Positions 1 to 5,276 of a DNA stretch of 5,645 nucleotides are shown one piece after another. Position 1 is the first letter of the stretch; each line of letters begins with the position of its first letter. The DNA is from a bacterium (GTDB lineage: Bacteria; UBP13; UBA5359), in the NCBI GenBank assembly GCA_028699365.1, contig JAQVUQ010000198.1:1-5645 (forward strand), given 5' to 3'. The notes beneath the pieces are model-generated. The model saw nothing but the letters and a program-made list of their open reading frames with translations, did not search any database and had not been told where the DNA came from. The position numbers and the translations under genes are program-made.

Positions 1-76
1 CCTCTGCTCGCTGGCAGTAAGAATAGATAGTCGGACGGACTCCTAGCCATTCTCCTAAAATCTCCCTTCTAATACA

Positions 77-93
77 TGTGGTGTTCCACCACA
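77..93 (-). other. Short hairpin just after the URO-D-like gene
   Basis: A perfect 7-bp inverted repeat (TGTGGTG and CACCACA) surrounds a 3-base loop and lies 5 bases beyond the stop codon of the minus-strand gene ending at 99. The position suits a transcript-end hairpin, but on the minus strand no run of T follows it, so it does not meet the pattern of an intrinsic terminator. The rest of 1-98 shows no gene. Confidence 0.3.
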
Positions 94-98
94 GACAG

Positions 99-1235
99 TT
101 ATCCAAGCGCCGTAAACACCTCATCCAGCCGGCGATGCAAATCCCTGATCATCGGCCTGTCCTTCTTTCGCCAGAATACTCCGGTAAAGAAGAAGAGCAG
201 ACGGCGATTCTTCTTGTAAAGCTCCAGGTTATCGGCCATGATCCGGGATGCCTCATCCTGATCCTCGGGCAATTCTTCACCGATAGTCAGCACAACCGGG
301 CGATCCCCAATCATATCGAAGGCCGTTTTCCCGGAGACAACCGGCGCCGCCATCTGATGCAACATCGTCCCTGCGTCCGTAGCTACCACCGGCAGATTAT
401 CAAGTGTAGCCCGGAAGACATGCAATCCGCTGCACACATGGATCCTGACATGGCCGAAGTGTTCGGCTATCTTGCGATCATAAGGGAGAATATGTTCCCT
501 GTAGAACCCTTCGGAAACCATATTGACCGAGCATTCGGCAATACGCGGGACCCTGTCGAGCGGACGCAATCTGTCCAGTCCGATCCATGCCGTCAGGTTC
601 TCCCGCATCGCGATCCAGAAGTCGGTAATCCGCTCCATCAGGAGCCGGTAGTCGTCGGGGTCGGTTAAGGGTGCGGTGAAAGCATCATTGCCTACCATAG
701 CATGAATGAGGTTGAACGGTCCCTGCATATCAGGTGGATCGATTTTGAAAGATGCCGGAGTCAGCGATTTTATCAGGTCGATACTCTCCCTGATAACGGG
801 GAGCAAACCGGAGGTTTCAGGATCAGGAGGAGAATCGTTAAGCATATCGGCCATTGTACGAGTATAGGCCGGTGCGCCGCGGTCTTCACTCAGCGGGAAA
901 CCGAAGCAGGGGATGAGATCTGCCGGAGAACAGACACCCTCGGGCCGGATAACTTTGTATACCGGGTTCAGCATATCCAGCGGTGCAAGCGACCTGACGA
1001 TCTTCTCACATATTCTGCCCTCCGCATCATCTGCGAAGCGCCTTTCCGGTAAAGAAAAAAATGGTACGGCAACCGTCGTGTCGAAGGGATCGCCAAAATG
1101 ATTAAGACAAAGGGCGGGGTAGCGCCTTGCGCTACCCGCCCATGCAGCCTCCTCCGCAACTGATCCATCCCGCTCCGGATTAGCTGCCATTGTCTCTTCA
1201 AAATACTCAAGAACGTCTCTGATATTAGTAAGCAT
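99..1235 (-). CDS. Uroporphyrinogen decarboxylase-like (MtaA/CmuA superfamily) protein
   Basis: The product of 378 residues resembles the URO-D superfamily, which covers haem-pathway decarboxylase and cobalamin-dependent methyltransferases such as MtaA. Visible family features, numbered from the GTG at 1247, are the D-x-Q-G-P-F segment near residue 173 and the H-V-C-S-G motif at 270-274. The latter sits where MtaA-type enzymes carry zinc ligands of the form H-x-C. The D-A-G loop near 291 and a charged C-terminal helix also fit. Length is normal for the family and the frame is intact. The ATG at 1235 is preferred because GGAAG lies 5 bases before it; a GTG at 1247 would add four residues with a poorer site. 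True haem URO-D looks unlikely because the N-terminal RxPxWxMRQAGR-type signature is absent, so a methyltransferase-like or unknown cytosolic role is more probable. No corrinoid protein or partner gene is in the window, so the substrate cannot be given. Confidence 0.85.
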   Translation of the reverse strand: MLTNIRDVLEYFEETMAANPERDGSVAEEAAWAGSARRYPALCLNHFGDPFDTTVAVPFFSLPERRFADDAEGRICEKIVRSLAPLDMLNPVYKVIRPEGVCSPADLIPCFGFPLSEDRGAPAYTRTMADMLNDSPPDPETSGLLPVIRESIDLIKSLTPASFKIDPPDMQGPFNLIHAMVGNDAFTAPLTDPDDYRLLMERITDFWIAMRENLTAWIGLDRLRPLDRVPRIAECSVNMVSEGFYREHILPYDRKIAEHFGHVRIHVCSGLHVFRATLDNLPVVATDAGTMLHQMAAPVVSGKTAFDMIGDRPVVLTIGEELPEDQDEASRIMADNLELYKKNRRLLFFFTGVFWRKKDRPMIRDLHRRLDEVFTALG

Positions 1236-1299
1236 TGTATCTTCCACAACTCTCTCTGCCTTTATACTATTTGCCGCTTTGTCAGTATGACTTGAACAA

Positions 1300-1327
1300 A
1301 GCGCCGACTTCGGTTGGACTGAGCGCT
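1300..1327 (+). other. Composite hairpin with UUCG tetraloop before the IS
   Basis: The inner stem CCGAC/GTTGG (1304-1308 with 1313-1317, including one G-T wobble) is capped by TTCG, an unusually stable tetraloop in RNA. An outer stem pairs AGCG (1300-1303) with CGCT (1324-1327) across a 6-base bulge. It lies between the URO-D-like gene start and the IS end, so it could be a leader structure, the tail of a lost plus-strand transcript, or an IS target feature. No T-run follows on either strand. Confidence 0.35.
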
Positions 1328-1331
1328 ATGG

Positions 1332-1388
1332 TGTACCCCATATTCAGTACAACGGAAAGGTAAAAATAAGGTGGTTTTTTGTGCCGGA
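1332..1388 (+). repeat. Left terminal inverted repeat of the IS
   Basis: It begins TGTACCCCA and continues through TAAGGTGGT and TGTGCCGGAG. The same order of blocks appears on the opposite strand at the right end (2708-2758). The match is strong over the outer 9 bases, about 15 of 20 over the first 20, and then recurs in blocks with small gaps, so the two ends are related for about 50 bp. Confidence 0.8.
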
Positions 1389-1425
1389 GGTGATGCCCGA
1401 TGACGGGCTACTTACCGATTGTTTG

Positions 1426-1554
1426 TTCCGGCTCTCTACCCATACTTTAGCATCATATCCTGAGCTGTCAAGGCTGAGATGATCTGCCGAAGCAGCCTGC
1501 CGCCTTGACAGCGGTGAAGGATATTATGCTATCCTCTCCGGGATAGAGCCGGAA
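1426..1554. repeat. 129-bp three-tier imperfect palindrome inside the IS
   Basis: Three nested pairs of inverted arms are visible. The outer pair is TTCCGGCTCT (1426-1435) with AGAGCCGGAA (1545-1554), perfect over 10 bp. The middle pair is AGCATCATATCC (1449-1460) with GGATATTATGCT (1519-1530), 11 of 12. The inner pair is GCTGTCAAGGC (1464-1474) with GCCTTGACAGC (1502-1512), perfect over 11 bp, with a 27-base loop. A further small hairpin, GCCCG/CGGGC around ATGA, sits at 1395-1408. No open frame of note crosses the segment. As RNA or single-stranded DNA it should fold into a long stem. Whether it belongs to the IS, is a nested MITE-like insertion, or is a structured RNA is not decided by the sequence. 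Confidence 0.75.
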
Positions 1555-1575
1555 TACCTCCTGAACCTGCCTTAT

Positions 1576-2334
1576 TCACTTTTCAAAGTACACTGCCGCA
1601 GGGGTCCTGTAACCCAGTGACTGATGCGACCTCTCTTGGTTATAGAAACTGAAATATGCCTTCAGTCCCTGAGCGGCTTCTCTCATGCTGCCATAATCAT
1701 TCAGATAGACGTTCTCATACTTGACCGTGCGCCATAACCTCTCTACGAAGATGTTATCCAGTGCCCGTCCCCGCCCATCCATGCTGATCCTGATGCCTTC
1801 ATCCTTCAATCGCCCGGTATAGTCCAGGCTGGTGAACTGTGAGCCCTGATCGCTGTTGAATATCTCCGGCCGGCTTATCATCAAGGCATCTGCAAGGGCT
1901 TCCAGACAGAAGCTTGCCTCCAGAGTGTTGGATAACGTCCAGGACAGCACGTAACGGCTGAACCAGTCTATTATCGCTACCAGATAGGCAAATCCTCCCC
2001 GCAGCCGCAGATACGTTATATCCGTACTCCATACCTGATCAGTCCGCGCTATCACTACGTTCTTCAGCAGATACGGGTATATCTGTGCCCCTTCTGCCGG
2101 CTGACTGAGTCTGGGTTTGGGATAGATTGCCTCCAATCCCATCTTACGCATCAGGCGTCCTACACGCTTGTGATTGACCTCATACCCAAGCTTCTGCAGG
2201 TAGTCCGTCATCTTCCTGATACCGTAAAACGGTGTCCTGGTATATTGCTCATCAAGAAGGTTCATCAACTCAAGGTTGAGGGTGCTCTCCTGTGCCGGCT
2301 GATAATACCAGCTTGAGCGCGATAGCCCAATCAA
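1576..2334 (-). CDS. IS3-family transposase OrfB (DDE integrase), frame lacks its own proper start
   Basis: This is the catalytic half of the transposase. From the TTG at 2334 it has 252 residues: an HTH_21-type segment (about 28-75) with F-Y-G-I-R, then an rve integrase core. The acidic triad is D105 in W-S-T-D-I-T-Y, D162 in N-S-D-Q-G-S-Q-F and E198 in V-E-R-L-W, with 35 residues between the second and third members, the IS3 spacing. The end has the usual Y-N-x-x-R-x-H-x-S-L-G-Y block. TTG at 2334 is only a formal start, because clear family sequence (E-K-R-L-L-V-E-P-D, then R-Q-C-E-L) continues upstream in the same frame to 2400 and the frame stays open to 2436. The native protein is therefore expected to be an OrfA-OrfB fusion made by a shift near 2401-2422. 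The catalytic region itself is uninterrupted. Confidence 0.92.
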   Translation of the reverse strand: MIGLSRSSWYYQPAQESTLNLELMNLLDEQYTRTPFYGIRKMTDYLQKLGYEVNHKRVGRLMRKMGLEAIYPKPRLSQPAEGAQIYPYLLKNVVIARTDQVWSTDITYLRLRGGFAYLVAIIDWFSRYVLSWTLSNTLEASFCLEALADALMISRPEIFNSDQGSQFTSLDYTGRLKDEGIRISMDGRGRALDNIFVERLWRTVKYENVYLNDYGSMREAAQGLKAYFSFYNQERSHQSLGYRTPAAVYFEK

Positions 2335-2395
2335 CTCACACTGCCTGGCTATACTGATTATCTCACTATCAGGTTCTACCAGCAGCCGCTTCTCG

Positions 2396-2686
2396 TTACT
2401 CCCCCAGTCCGGATTTTTTTTTAAGCCAGTCCAATTCTACTTTCAACTGGCCGATTTGCTGATACAGGGTGGCTTTCAATGTTTCTTCTGCGGTATCCCG
2501 ATCCCGGTTCGGCTCAGTGAATATCCGTGACGACTCCTCTTTCAGTTGCTTCTTCCATTTCCCTACCAGATTGGGGTGAACTCCATACTGGCCGGCGATC
2601 TCGTTAACCGTCTTCTGCTCCTTGATTGCTTCCAGCGCCACCCTGGCTTTTAATTCTGCGTTGTATCGTTTCCGCTGTGTCCCCAT
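2396..2686 (-). CDS. IS3-family transposase OrfA (helix-turn-helix protein)
   Basis: This 96-residue protein has a HTH_Tnp_1 (transposase_8) domain at about 5-47, with the A-L-E-A-I-K and Y-G-V-H-P-N-L-V-x-K-W-K-K-Q-L motifs that bind the IS ends. A leucine-rich coiled coil follows at about 68-90 (Y-Q-Q-I-G-Q-L-K-V-E-L-D-W-L-K-K-K), used for multimerisation with OrfA or OrfAB. The ATG at 2686 is well supported: GGAGG lies at 2692-2696, 5 bases upstream. In the family, OrfA alone acts as a regulator, and fusion to OrfB by frameshifting gives the active enzyme. The stop falls just after the lysine-coding A9 run, as expected for such a gene, but the downstream frame relation is unusual. Confidence 0.92.
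   Translation of the reverse strand: MGTQRKRYNAELKARVALEAIKEQKTVNEIAGQYGVHPNLVGKWKKQLKEESSRIFTEPNRDRDTAEETLKATLYQQIGQLKVELDWLKKKSGLGE
2401..2422 (-). other. A9/G5 shift region joining orfA to orfB
   Basis: On the minus strand a run of nine A (2414-2422), encoding K-K-K in orfA, is followed by a run of five G (2401-2405), just before the orfA stop at 2396-2398. The orfB frame is open from 2436 after a TAG at 2437-2439, so any switch must happen between 2396 and 2436. The switch needed is +1 (or -2); a -1 shift leads to a stop after about 12 codons. Loss of one G would give a smooth K-S-G-L-G-S-N-E-K-R junction, which resembles related transposases, and loss of one A would also restore the frame. 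Confidence 0.6.
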
Positions 2687-2707
2687 CTTTTCCTCCGTTT
2701 TTCTTCT

Positions 2708-2758
2708 TCGGCACAGCCATTATACCACCTTAACTACCTGTCCGAATTTTGGGGTACA
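2708..2758 (-). repeat. Right terminal inverted repeat of the IS
   Basis: Read on the minus strand it starts TGTACCCCAAAATTCGGACA and continues to TTAAGGTGGT and GCTGTGCCG, matching the left end in block order. It lies 21 bases upstream of the orfA start and overlaps the likely transposase promoter, as is common for IS3-family ends. Confidence 0.8.
2719..2746 (-). promoter_or_regulatory. Likely transposase promoter in the right IS end
   Basis: A perfect -10 hexamer TATAAT lies on the minus strand at 2719-2724, with a weak -35 candidate TTCGGA at 2741-2746 and a 16-base spacer. It is placed to transcribe orfA, whose ribosome site GGAGG is at 2692-2696. The -10 is convincing; the -35 matches the consensus at only about half its positions. 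Confidence 0.5.
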
Positions 2759-3540
2759 CTATAATAGATATTATTCAACCTGCTGTTTCAAGAGTAATAG
2801 ATATTTTACGTGCGACATATGGGCAATATTGGTTGCGTGAATTTGAAAAATGGGATAGTCGGGAAAACTCATTAGGAAGTTATTGTAGTTCGTATCTCCA
2901 AATGAAGTGGAGCTTGGACGACGGAGCGCATTGGAAAGATTTTATTCCAGGAGAAAAAATTATATATGGCATAGCAGTATTACATACCGATTACTCTGAA
3001 TATCTCGATTACAATGATTGGCTAGAGCTGCAAAAGTTAATTGATGATAAATATGAACCGTCTCTGGCAACACATTTGGTTGCTCAAGCAAATAACCTTA
3101 TGGAGCATTGCAACTTTGAATTTGCACTTGTTACGGCTGTTACGGCTTTTGAAATTGCAGTTGAGGAATACTTACGTAAAGCGTGGGAAGATAAGGGGGC
3201 GAACGAGGAAATATCATCTCTGATATCTGCAATTAATAAATTAAGTCTTATAAATAAAGTTGATTTGATCTGCGTTTCTTTAAATGATGTTTCACTTGAT
3301 TGTATAGAGCATGCAAAGAAAGCTATCAGTAAAAGGAATAAAGTAGTACATGAAGGATTAAGATTACCTCGAACAACGGATACTAAGGATAAGCTTAGAG
3401 GCTTAATATCAGTTATCGATGCATTATTGGGTTTGCCTAAACTACGGCACCCATTAGCAAATGCCGGTAATGCGATAGGGCTACCTAAACAATGGAAGGG
3501 CAAGAAGCTTTCTTTGCCGCCGACAAGTGGCTCAACATAG
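2749..3540 (+). CDS. HEPN-like domain protein, 5'-truncated by the IS
   Basis: The present frame has 263 residues from a TTG at 2749, but that codon and the next two, plus the first base of the fourth, lie within the IS terminus, so the original start is lost. The C-terminal half (about 110-230) is helical. It includes a hydrophobic helix of the type A-L-V-T-A-V-T-A-F-E followed by E-E-Y-L-R-K, and later R-N-K-V-V-H (196-201). The latter fits the Rx4H motif (RNxxxH form) of HEPN domains, whose members are often metal-independent RNases in toxin-antitoxin, abortive-infection and other defence proteins. The N-terminal part is not recognised. Its AT-rich codon use contrasts with the GC-richer URO-D-like gene, suggesting separate origin. 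No antitoxin or nucleotidyltransferase partner is adjacent. The next internal ATG is Met52 (2902), without a good ribosome site. The gene is probably non-functional or expressed as a shortened form. HEPN assignment is moderate and function unknown. Confidence 0.65.
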   Translation: MGYTIIDIIQPAVSRVIDILRATYGQYWLREFEKWDSRENSLGSYCSSYLQMKWSLDDGAHWKDFIPGEKIIYGIAVLHTDYSEYLDYNDWLELQKLIDDKYEPSLATHLVAQANNLMEHCNFEFALVTAVTAFEIAVEEYLRKAWEDKGANEEISSLISAINKLSLINKVDLICVSLNDVSLDCIEHAKKAISKRNKVVHEGLRLPRTTDTKDKLRGLISVIDALLGLPKLRHPLANAGNAIGLPKQWKGKKLSLPPTSGST

Positions 3541-3703
3541 TGACAGTTGGCTGGCTGGCTTTTTTGGCATGCAACCAGCATGCGACTACCTGTCAAAACA
3601 TGACGAAAAAGCGTATCTCTGTCATGGGATTCACCCCCCCCAAACGCTGTAATAATGCGGGTTTGGCAGCTTACGTCACTAGGTGTCGCTTCTTTGCTCA
3701 TGT
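3541..3703. other. Non-coding stretch rich in inverted repeats beside the tRNA fragment
   Basis: No convincing gene lies here. Visible structures are TGACAG (3541-3546) with CTGTCA (3590-3595); GCATGC twice (3567-3572 and 3578-3583) around AACCA, able to form a 6-bp hairpin; and CATGAC (3599-3604) with GTCATG (3621-3626). There is also a run of eight C at 3634-3641. Such clustered repeats beside a tRNA-derived attachment site could be recombinase or accessory protein binding sites, but this is inference. Confidence 0.4.
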
Positions 3704-3756
3704 TTTAGGATCTGGTGCCGAAAGGTGTGGAGGTTCAAACCCTCCCTTCCCCACCA
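3704..3756 (+). tRNA. 3' half of a tRNA-Leu(UAG) gene (fragment, likely att site)
   Basis: The sequence reads as a tRNA from the anticodon loop to the end: loop TTTAGGA with anticodon TAG (3704-3710), 3' anticodon stem TCTGG (3711-3715), a long class II variable arm with GCC-GAAA-GGT, T stem GGAGG/CCTCC (3729-3733, 3741-3745), T loop TTCAAAC, acceptor strand CTTCCCC (3746-3752), discriminator A, and encoded CCA (3754-3756). The long variable arm plus the UAG anticodon point to leucine. The matching 5' half (acceptor GGGGAAG, D arm, stem CCAGA) is absent upstream, so this cannot make a mature tRNA. Tyrosine recombinases of integrative elements commonly cross over in the anticodon or T loop and leave exactly such a 3' tRNA copy at one end of the element. 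The intact gene would lie at the other end, outside this window. Confidence 0.8.
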
Positions 3757-3774
3757 CAGTGTTTATGCGGATTT

Positions 3775-3800
3775 CGGGTTTTTGGCCGGAGCCCGTTTTT
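3775..3800 (+). terminator. Possible rho-independent terminator after the tRNA fragment
   Basis: CGGG (3775-3778) can pair with CCCG (3792-3795), and an inner GGC/GCC pair around CGGA may extend the stem, followed directly by TTTTT (3796-3800). It lies about 20 bases past the tRNA CCA, where a tRNA transcript terminator would be expected, and so may have been carried along with the tRNA 3' end. The stem is short and interrupted. Confidence 0.45.
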
Positions 3801-3967
3801 ATTTCAGGAAACAACCTGTAGACAATTGTAATGTCAAATTAATCTGTTGCTGTAACGAAGTTCCTCTACCAAACGTATAAATAACAAAGGCTTGTTCTGT
3901 AAGGTTAACATGTGCCCAATATAAAAGTGAAAGAAGTAACATATATAAAAGGCGGAGAGGTGATAAG

Positions 3968-5209
3968 ATGATAAGATATAAATGGACCCTTCTGATATTC
4001 ATGACGGTACTGTTACACACTACTACTTCCGATGCCAAACTTTCCGTTTTACACTATGCCGCAAGATCAGGCACTCCGACAGAAGTTAAGATGTTGTTGG
4101 AGAAGGGACTAGATGTTAATGCAAAGGACGATAACGGCATGACACCCCTACACTGGGCATCTGACCGGTGTGAAGCTGATGCCGCCAAGCTGCTGTTGGA
4201 TAAAGGGGCTGATGTAAATGCGAGGGCCAATGACGGTAGGACGCCGTTGCATGTGGCAGCTCAATTGGGTTGCATTGATACAATAAATCTTCTGCTGGAT
4301 AGCGGTGCTGATATAAGTGCAAGGGACAAGAACGGCAAGATGCCGTTACATGCGGCGGCACTTATAGTCGGTACAGATGTAGTGAAGTTGCTGTTGGACA
4401 GAGGCGCCGACATAAATGCAAAGGATAATTATGGCTATACGTTGCTATATATAGCGACTTATTGGCGAGAGCCTAAGATTGTCAGTTTGTTGCTGGGTAG
4501 AGGTGCTGATGTCAATATAAAGGCTAATAACGGTTTTACACCGCTTTACCAGGCGGTAATGCGTAACCATACCGACATTATAAAAATGTTGCTGGATAAG
4601 GGATCTGATGTGAACGCAAAGGATAATGACGGCCAAACCCCGTTGTATTCAGCGATTTTTGGGAGGCATACTAATATAACCAAACTGCTGCTGGATAAGG
4701 GCGCTGATATTAATGTGAATGACAAACGAGGCATAACACCGCTATTGATGGCCGCTTTTCAGAGTTCCGCTGAGATAGTCAAAATGTTGCTGGATAGAGG
4801 TGCCGATGTCAATACAAAGGTCGATAATGGCAAAACGCCGTTGCATATGGCGGCATGGAACGGCCATGCCGAGGTAGCCAAGTTGTTGCTGGCCGGCGGT
4901 GCCGATGCCAATGCAAAGGACGTGGACGATGATACTCCGCTGCACTGTGCGGTCTATTGGCGTCATACGGAGATAGTCAAGCTGCTGCTGGGTAAGGACG
5001 CTGATGTTAAGGCAAAGAATAAGAACGGCTATACGCCGTTGCATATGGCTGCATGGAAGGGACATACGGAGGCGGTTAAGTTGCTGATTGATAAAGGTGC
5101 TGATGTAAATGCAAAGACCAATAAGGGCAAGACGCCTCTTTACGTGGCTATTGAGAACAAGCGAACCAAGACAGCCGCTTTGCTGCGCCGGTACGGCGCA
5201 AAAGAATAA
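3968..5209 (+). CDS. Secreted ankyrin-repeat protein, 12 repeats
   Basis: The 413-residue product begins with a Sec-type signal peptide: basic M-I-R-Y-K, a hydrophobic core to about residue 18, and a likely cleavage after Ser-Asp-Ala (A23). Almost all the rest is ankyrin repeats. The T-P-L-H or related signature recurs at residues 26, 59, 92, 125, 158, 191, 224, 257, 290, 323, 356 and 389, an exact 33-residue step with no insertion or deletion. Each unit ends in the usual L-L-L-D-x-G-A-D-V-N-A-K hairpin. The first and last units look like caps, and a short R-R-Y-G-A-K-E tail follows. Ankyrin stacks bind proteins, so a periplasmic or extracellular binding role is inferred; the partner is unknown. 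The ATG is supported by GGAG and AGGTGAT between 3954 and 3964. The 3801-3967 leader is AT-rich and holds no gene, and I found no well-spaced promoter. No enzyme domain is fused. Confidence 0.93.
   Translation: MIRYKWTLLIFMTVLLHTTTSDAKLSVLHYAARSGTPTEVKMLLEKGLDVNAKDDNGMTPLHWASDRCEADAAKLLLDKGADVNARANDGRTPLHVAAQLGCIDTINLLLDSGADISARDKNGKMPLHAAALIVGTDVVKLLLDRGADINAKDNYGYTLLYIATYWREPKIVSLLLGRGADVNIKANNGFTPLYQAVMRNHTDIIKMLLDKGSDVNAKDNDGQTPLYSAIFGRHTNITKLLLDKGADINVNDKRGITPLLMAAFQSSAEIVKMLLDRGADVNTKVDNGKTPLHMAAWNGHAEVAKLLLAGGADANAKDVDDDTPLHCAVYWRHTEIVKLLLGKDADVKAKNKNGYTPLHMAAWKGHTEAVKLLIDKGADVNAKTNKGKTPLYVAIENKRTKTAALLRRYGAKE
4043..5200 (+). repeat. 99-bp coding repeat array (ankyrin units)
   Basis: Twelve units of 99 bp encode the ankyrin stack. 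DNA blocks such as GCTGATGT followed by AATGCAAAGG, and ACGCCGTTGCATATGG, recur between units, with the closest pair near 4837 and 5035. The units are diverged but of constant length, so past duplication followed by drift is likely, and the array may be prone to unit gain or loss by recombination. Confidence 0.85.
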
Positions 5210-5248
5210 GCACATAATCAACTTGCGACATACATGCCTGCCGCAATC

Positions 5249-5269
5249 CCTCCGGAGGTCTGTATACAG
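5249..5269. promoter_or_regulatory. Two adjacent 10-bp perfect palindromes, operator-like
   Basis: CCTCCGGAGG (5249-5258) and CTGTATACAG (5260-5269) are each perfect palindromes separated by one base, lying between the ankyrin gene and the first small hydrophobic ORF. The first also contains a GGAGG ribosome-site sequence, 18 bases before the ATG at 5277, which is too far for normal use. A dimeric regulator site is possible, but such short palindromes also occur by chance. Confidence 0.3.
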
Positions 5270-5276
5270 CGTAGAA

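Larger units (their letters stand above)
1332..2758 (-). mobile_element. IS3-family insertion sequence, about 1.43 kb
   Basis: The element is bounded by TGTACCCCA at 1332 and its inverse TGGGGTACA ending at 2758, the TG...CA ends usual for IS3-family elements. It contains orfA and orfB on the minus strand, encoding a helix-turn-helix protein and a DD(35)E integrase. CTAT occurs at 1326-1329 and again at 2759-2762 and may be the target duplication; on the left it is two bases away from the inferred end, so the exact boundary is uncertain by about 2 bp. The space between the orfB stop and the left end, about 240 bp, is large for this family and holds a long palindrome. The insertion separates the URO-D-like gene from the AT-rich HEPN-like gene, and its right terminus supplies the first codons of the latter reading frame. 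Confidence 0.92.

Noticed and set aside
78-668. Long plus-strand frame of 196 codons
   Set aside because: It is antisense to the URO-D-like gene, which has clear family motifs; the plus-strand translation has no recognisable domain and no ribosome site.
1261-1329. Missing N-terminus of the HEPN-like gene on the left side of the IS
   Set aside because: Joining across CTAT gives an open frame with the gene, but no ATG or GTG start and no ribosome site is seen in it, so a simple split gene is not supported.
2749-3540. HEPN-MNT type toxin-antitoxin pair
   Set aside because: No nucleotidyltransferase (GSxxxG...DxD) or other antitoxin-like gene lies next to it; only the IS and a non-coding stretch flank it.
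3084-3701. Minus-strand frame of 205 codons
   Set aside because: It lies opposite the HEPN-like gene and runs through the repeat-rich non-coding stretch; its composition is serine/leucine-rich low-information sequence typical of an antisense shadow.
3600-3756. Intron-containing or complete tRNA-Leu
   Set aside because: Group I introns can split tRNA-Leu in the anticodon loop, but no GGGGAAG acceptor strand, D arm or CCAGA stem was found upstream in the window.
5185-5199. GCGCCG-GTA-CGGCGC hairpin at the end of the ankyrin gene as a terminator
   Set aside because: It lies within the coding sequence and is followed by A-rich rather than T-rich sequence on the plus strand, with no T-run on the minus strand either.
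4043-5200. Regular repeats as a possible CRISPR array
   Set aside because: The repeats are 99-bp diverged coding units in one intact frame with ankyrin signatures, not short identical repeats with unique spacers.
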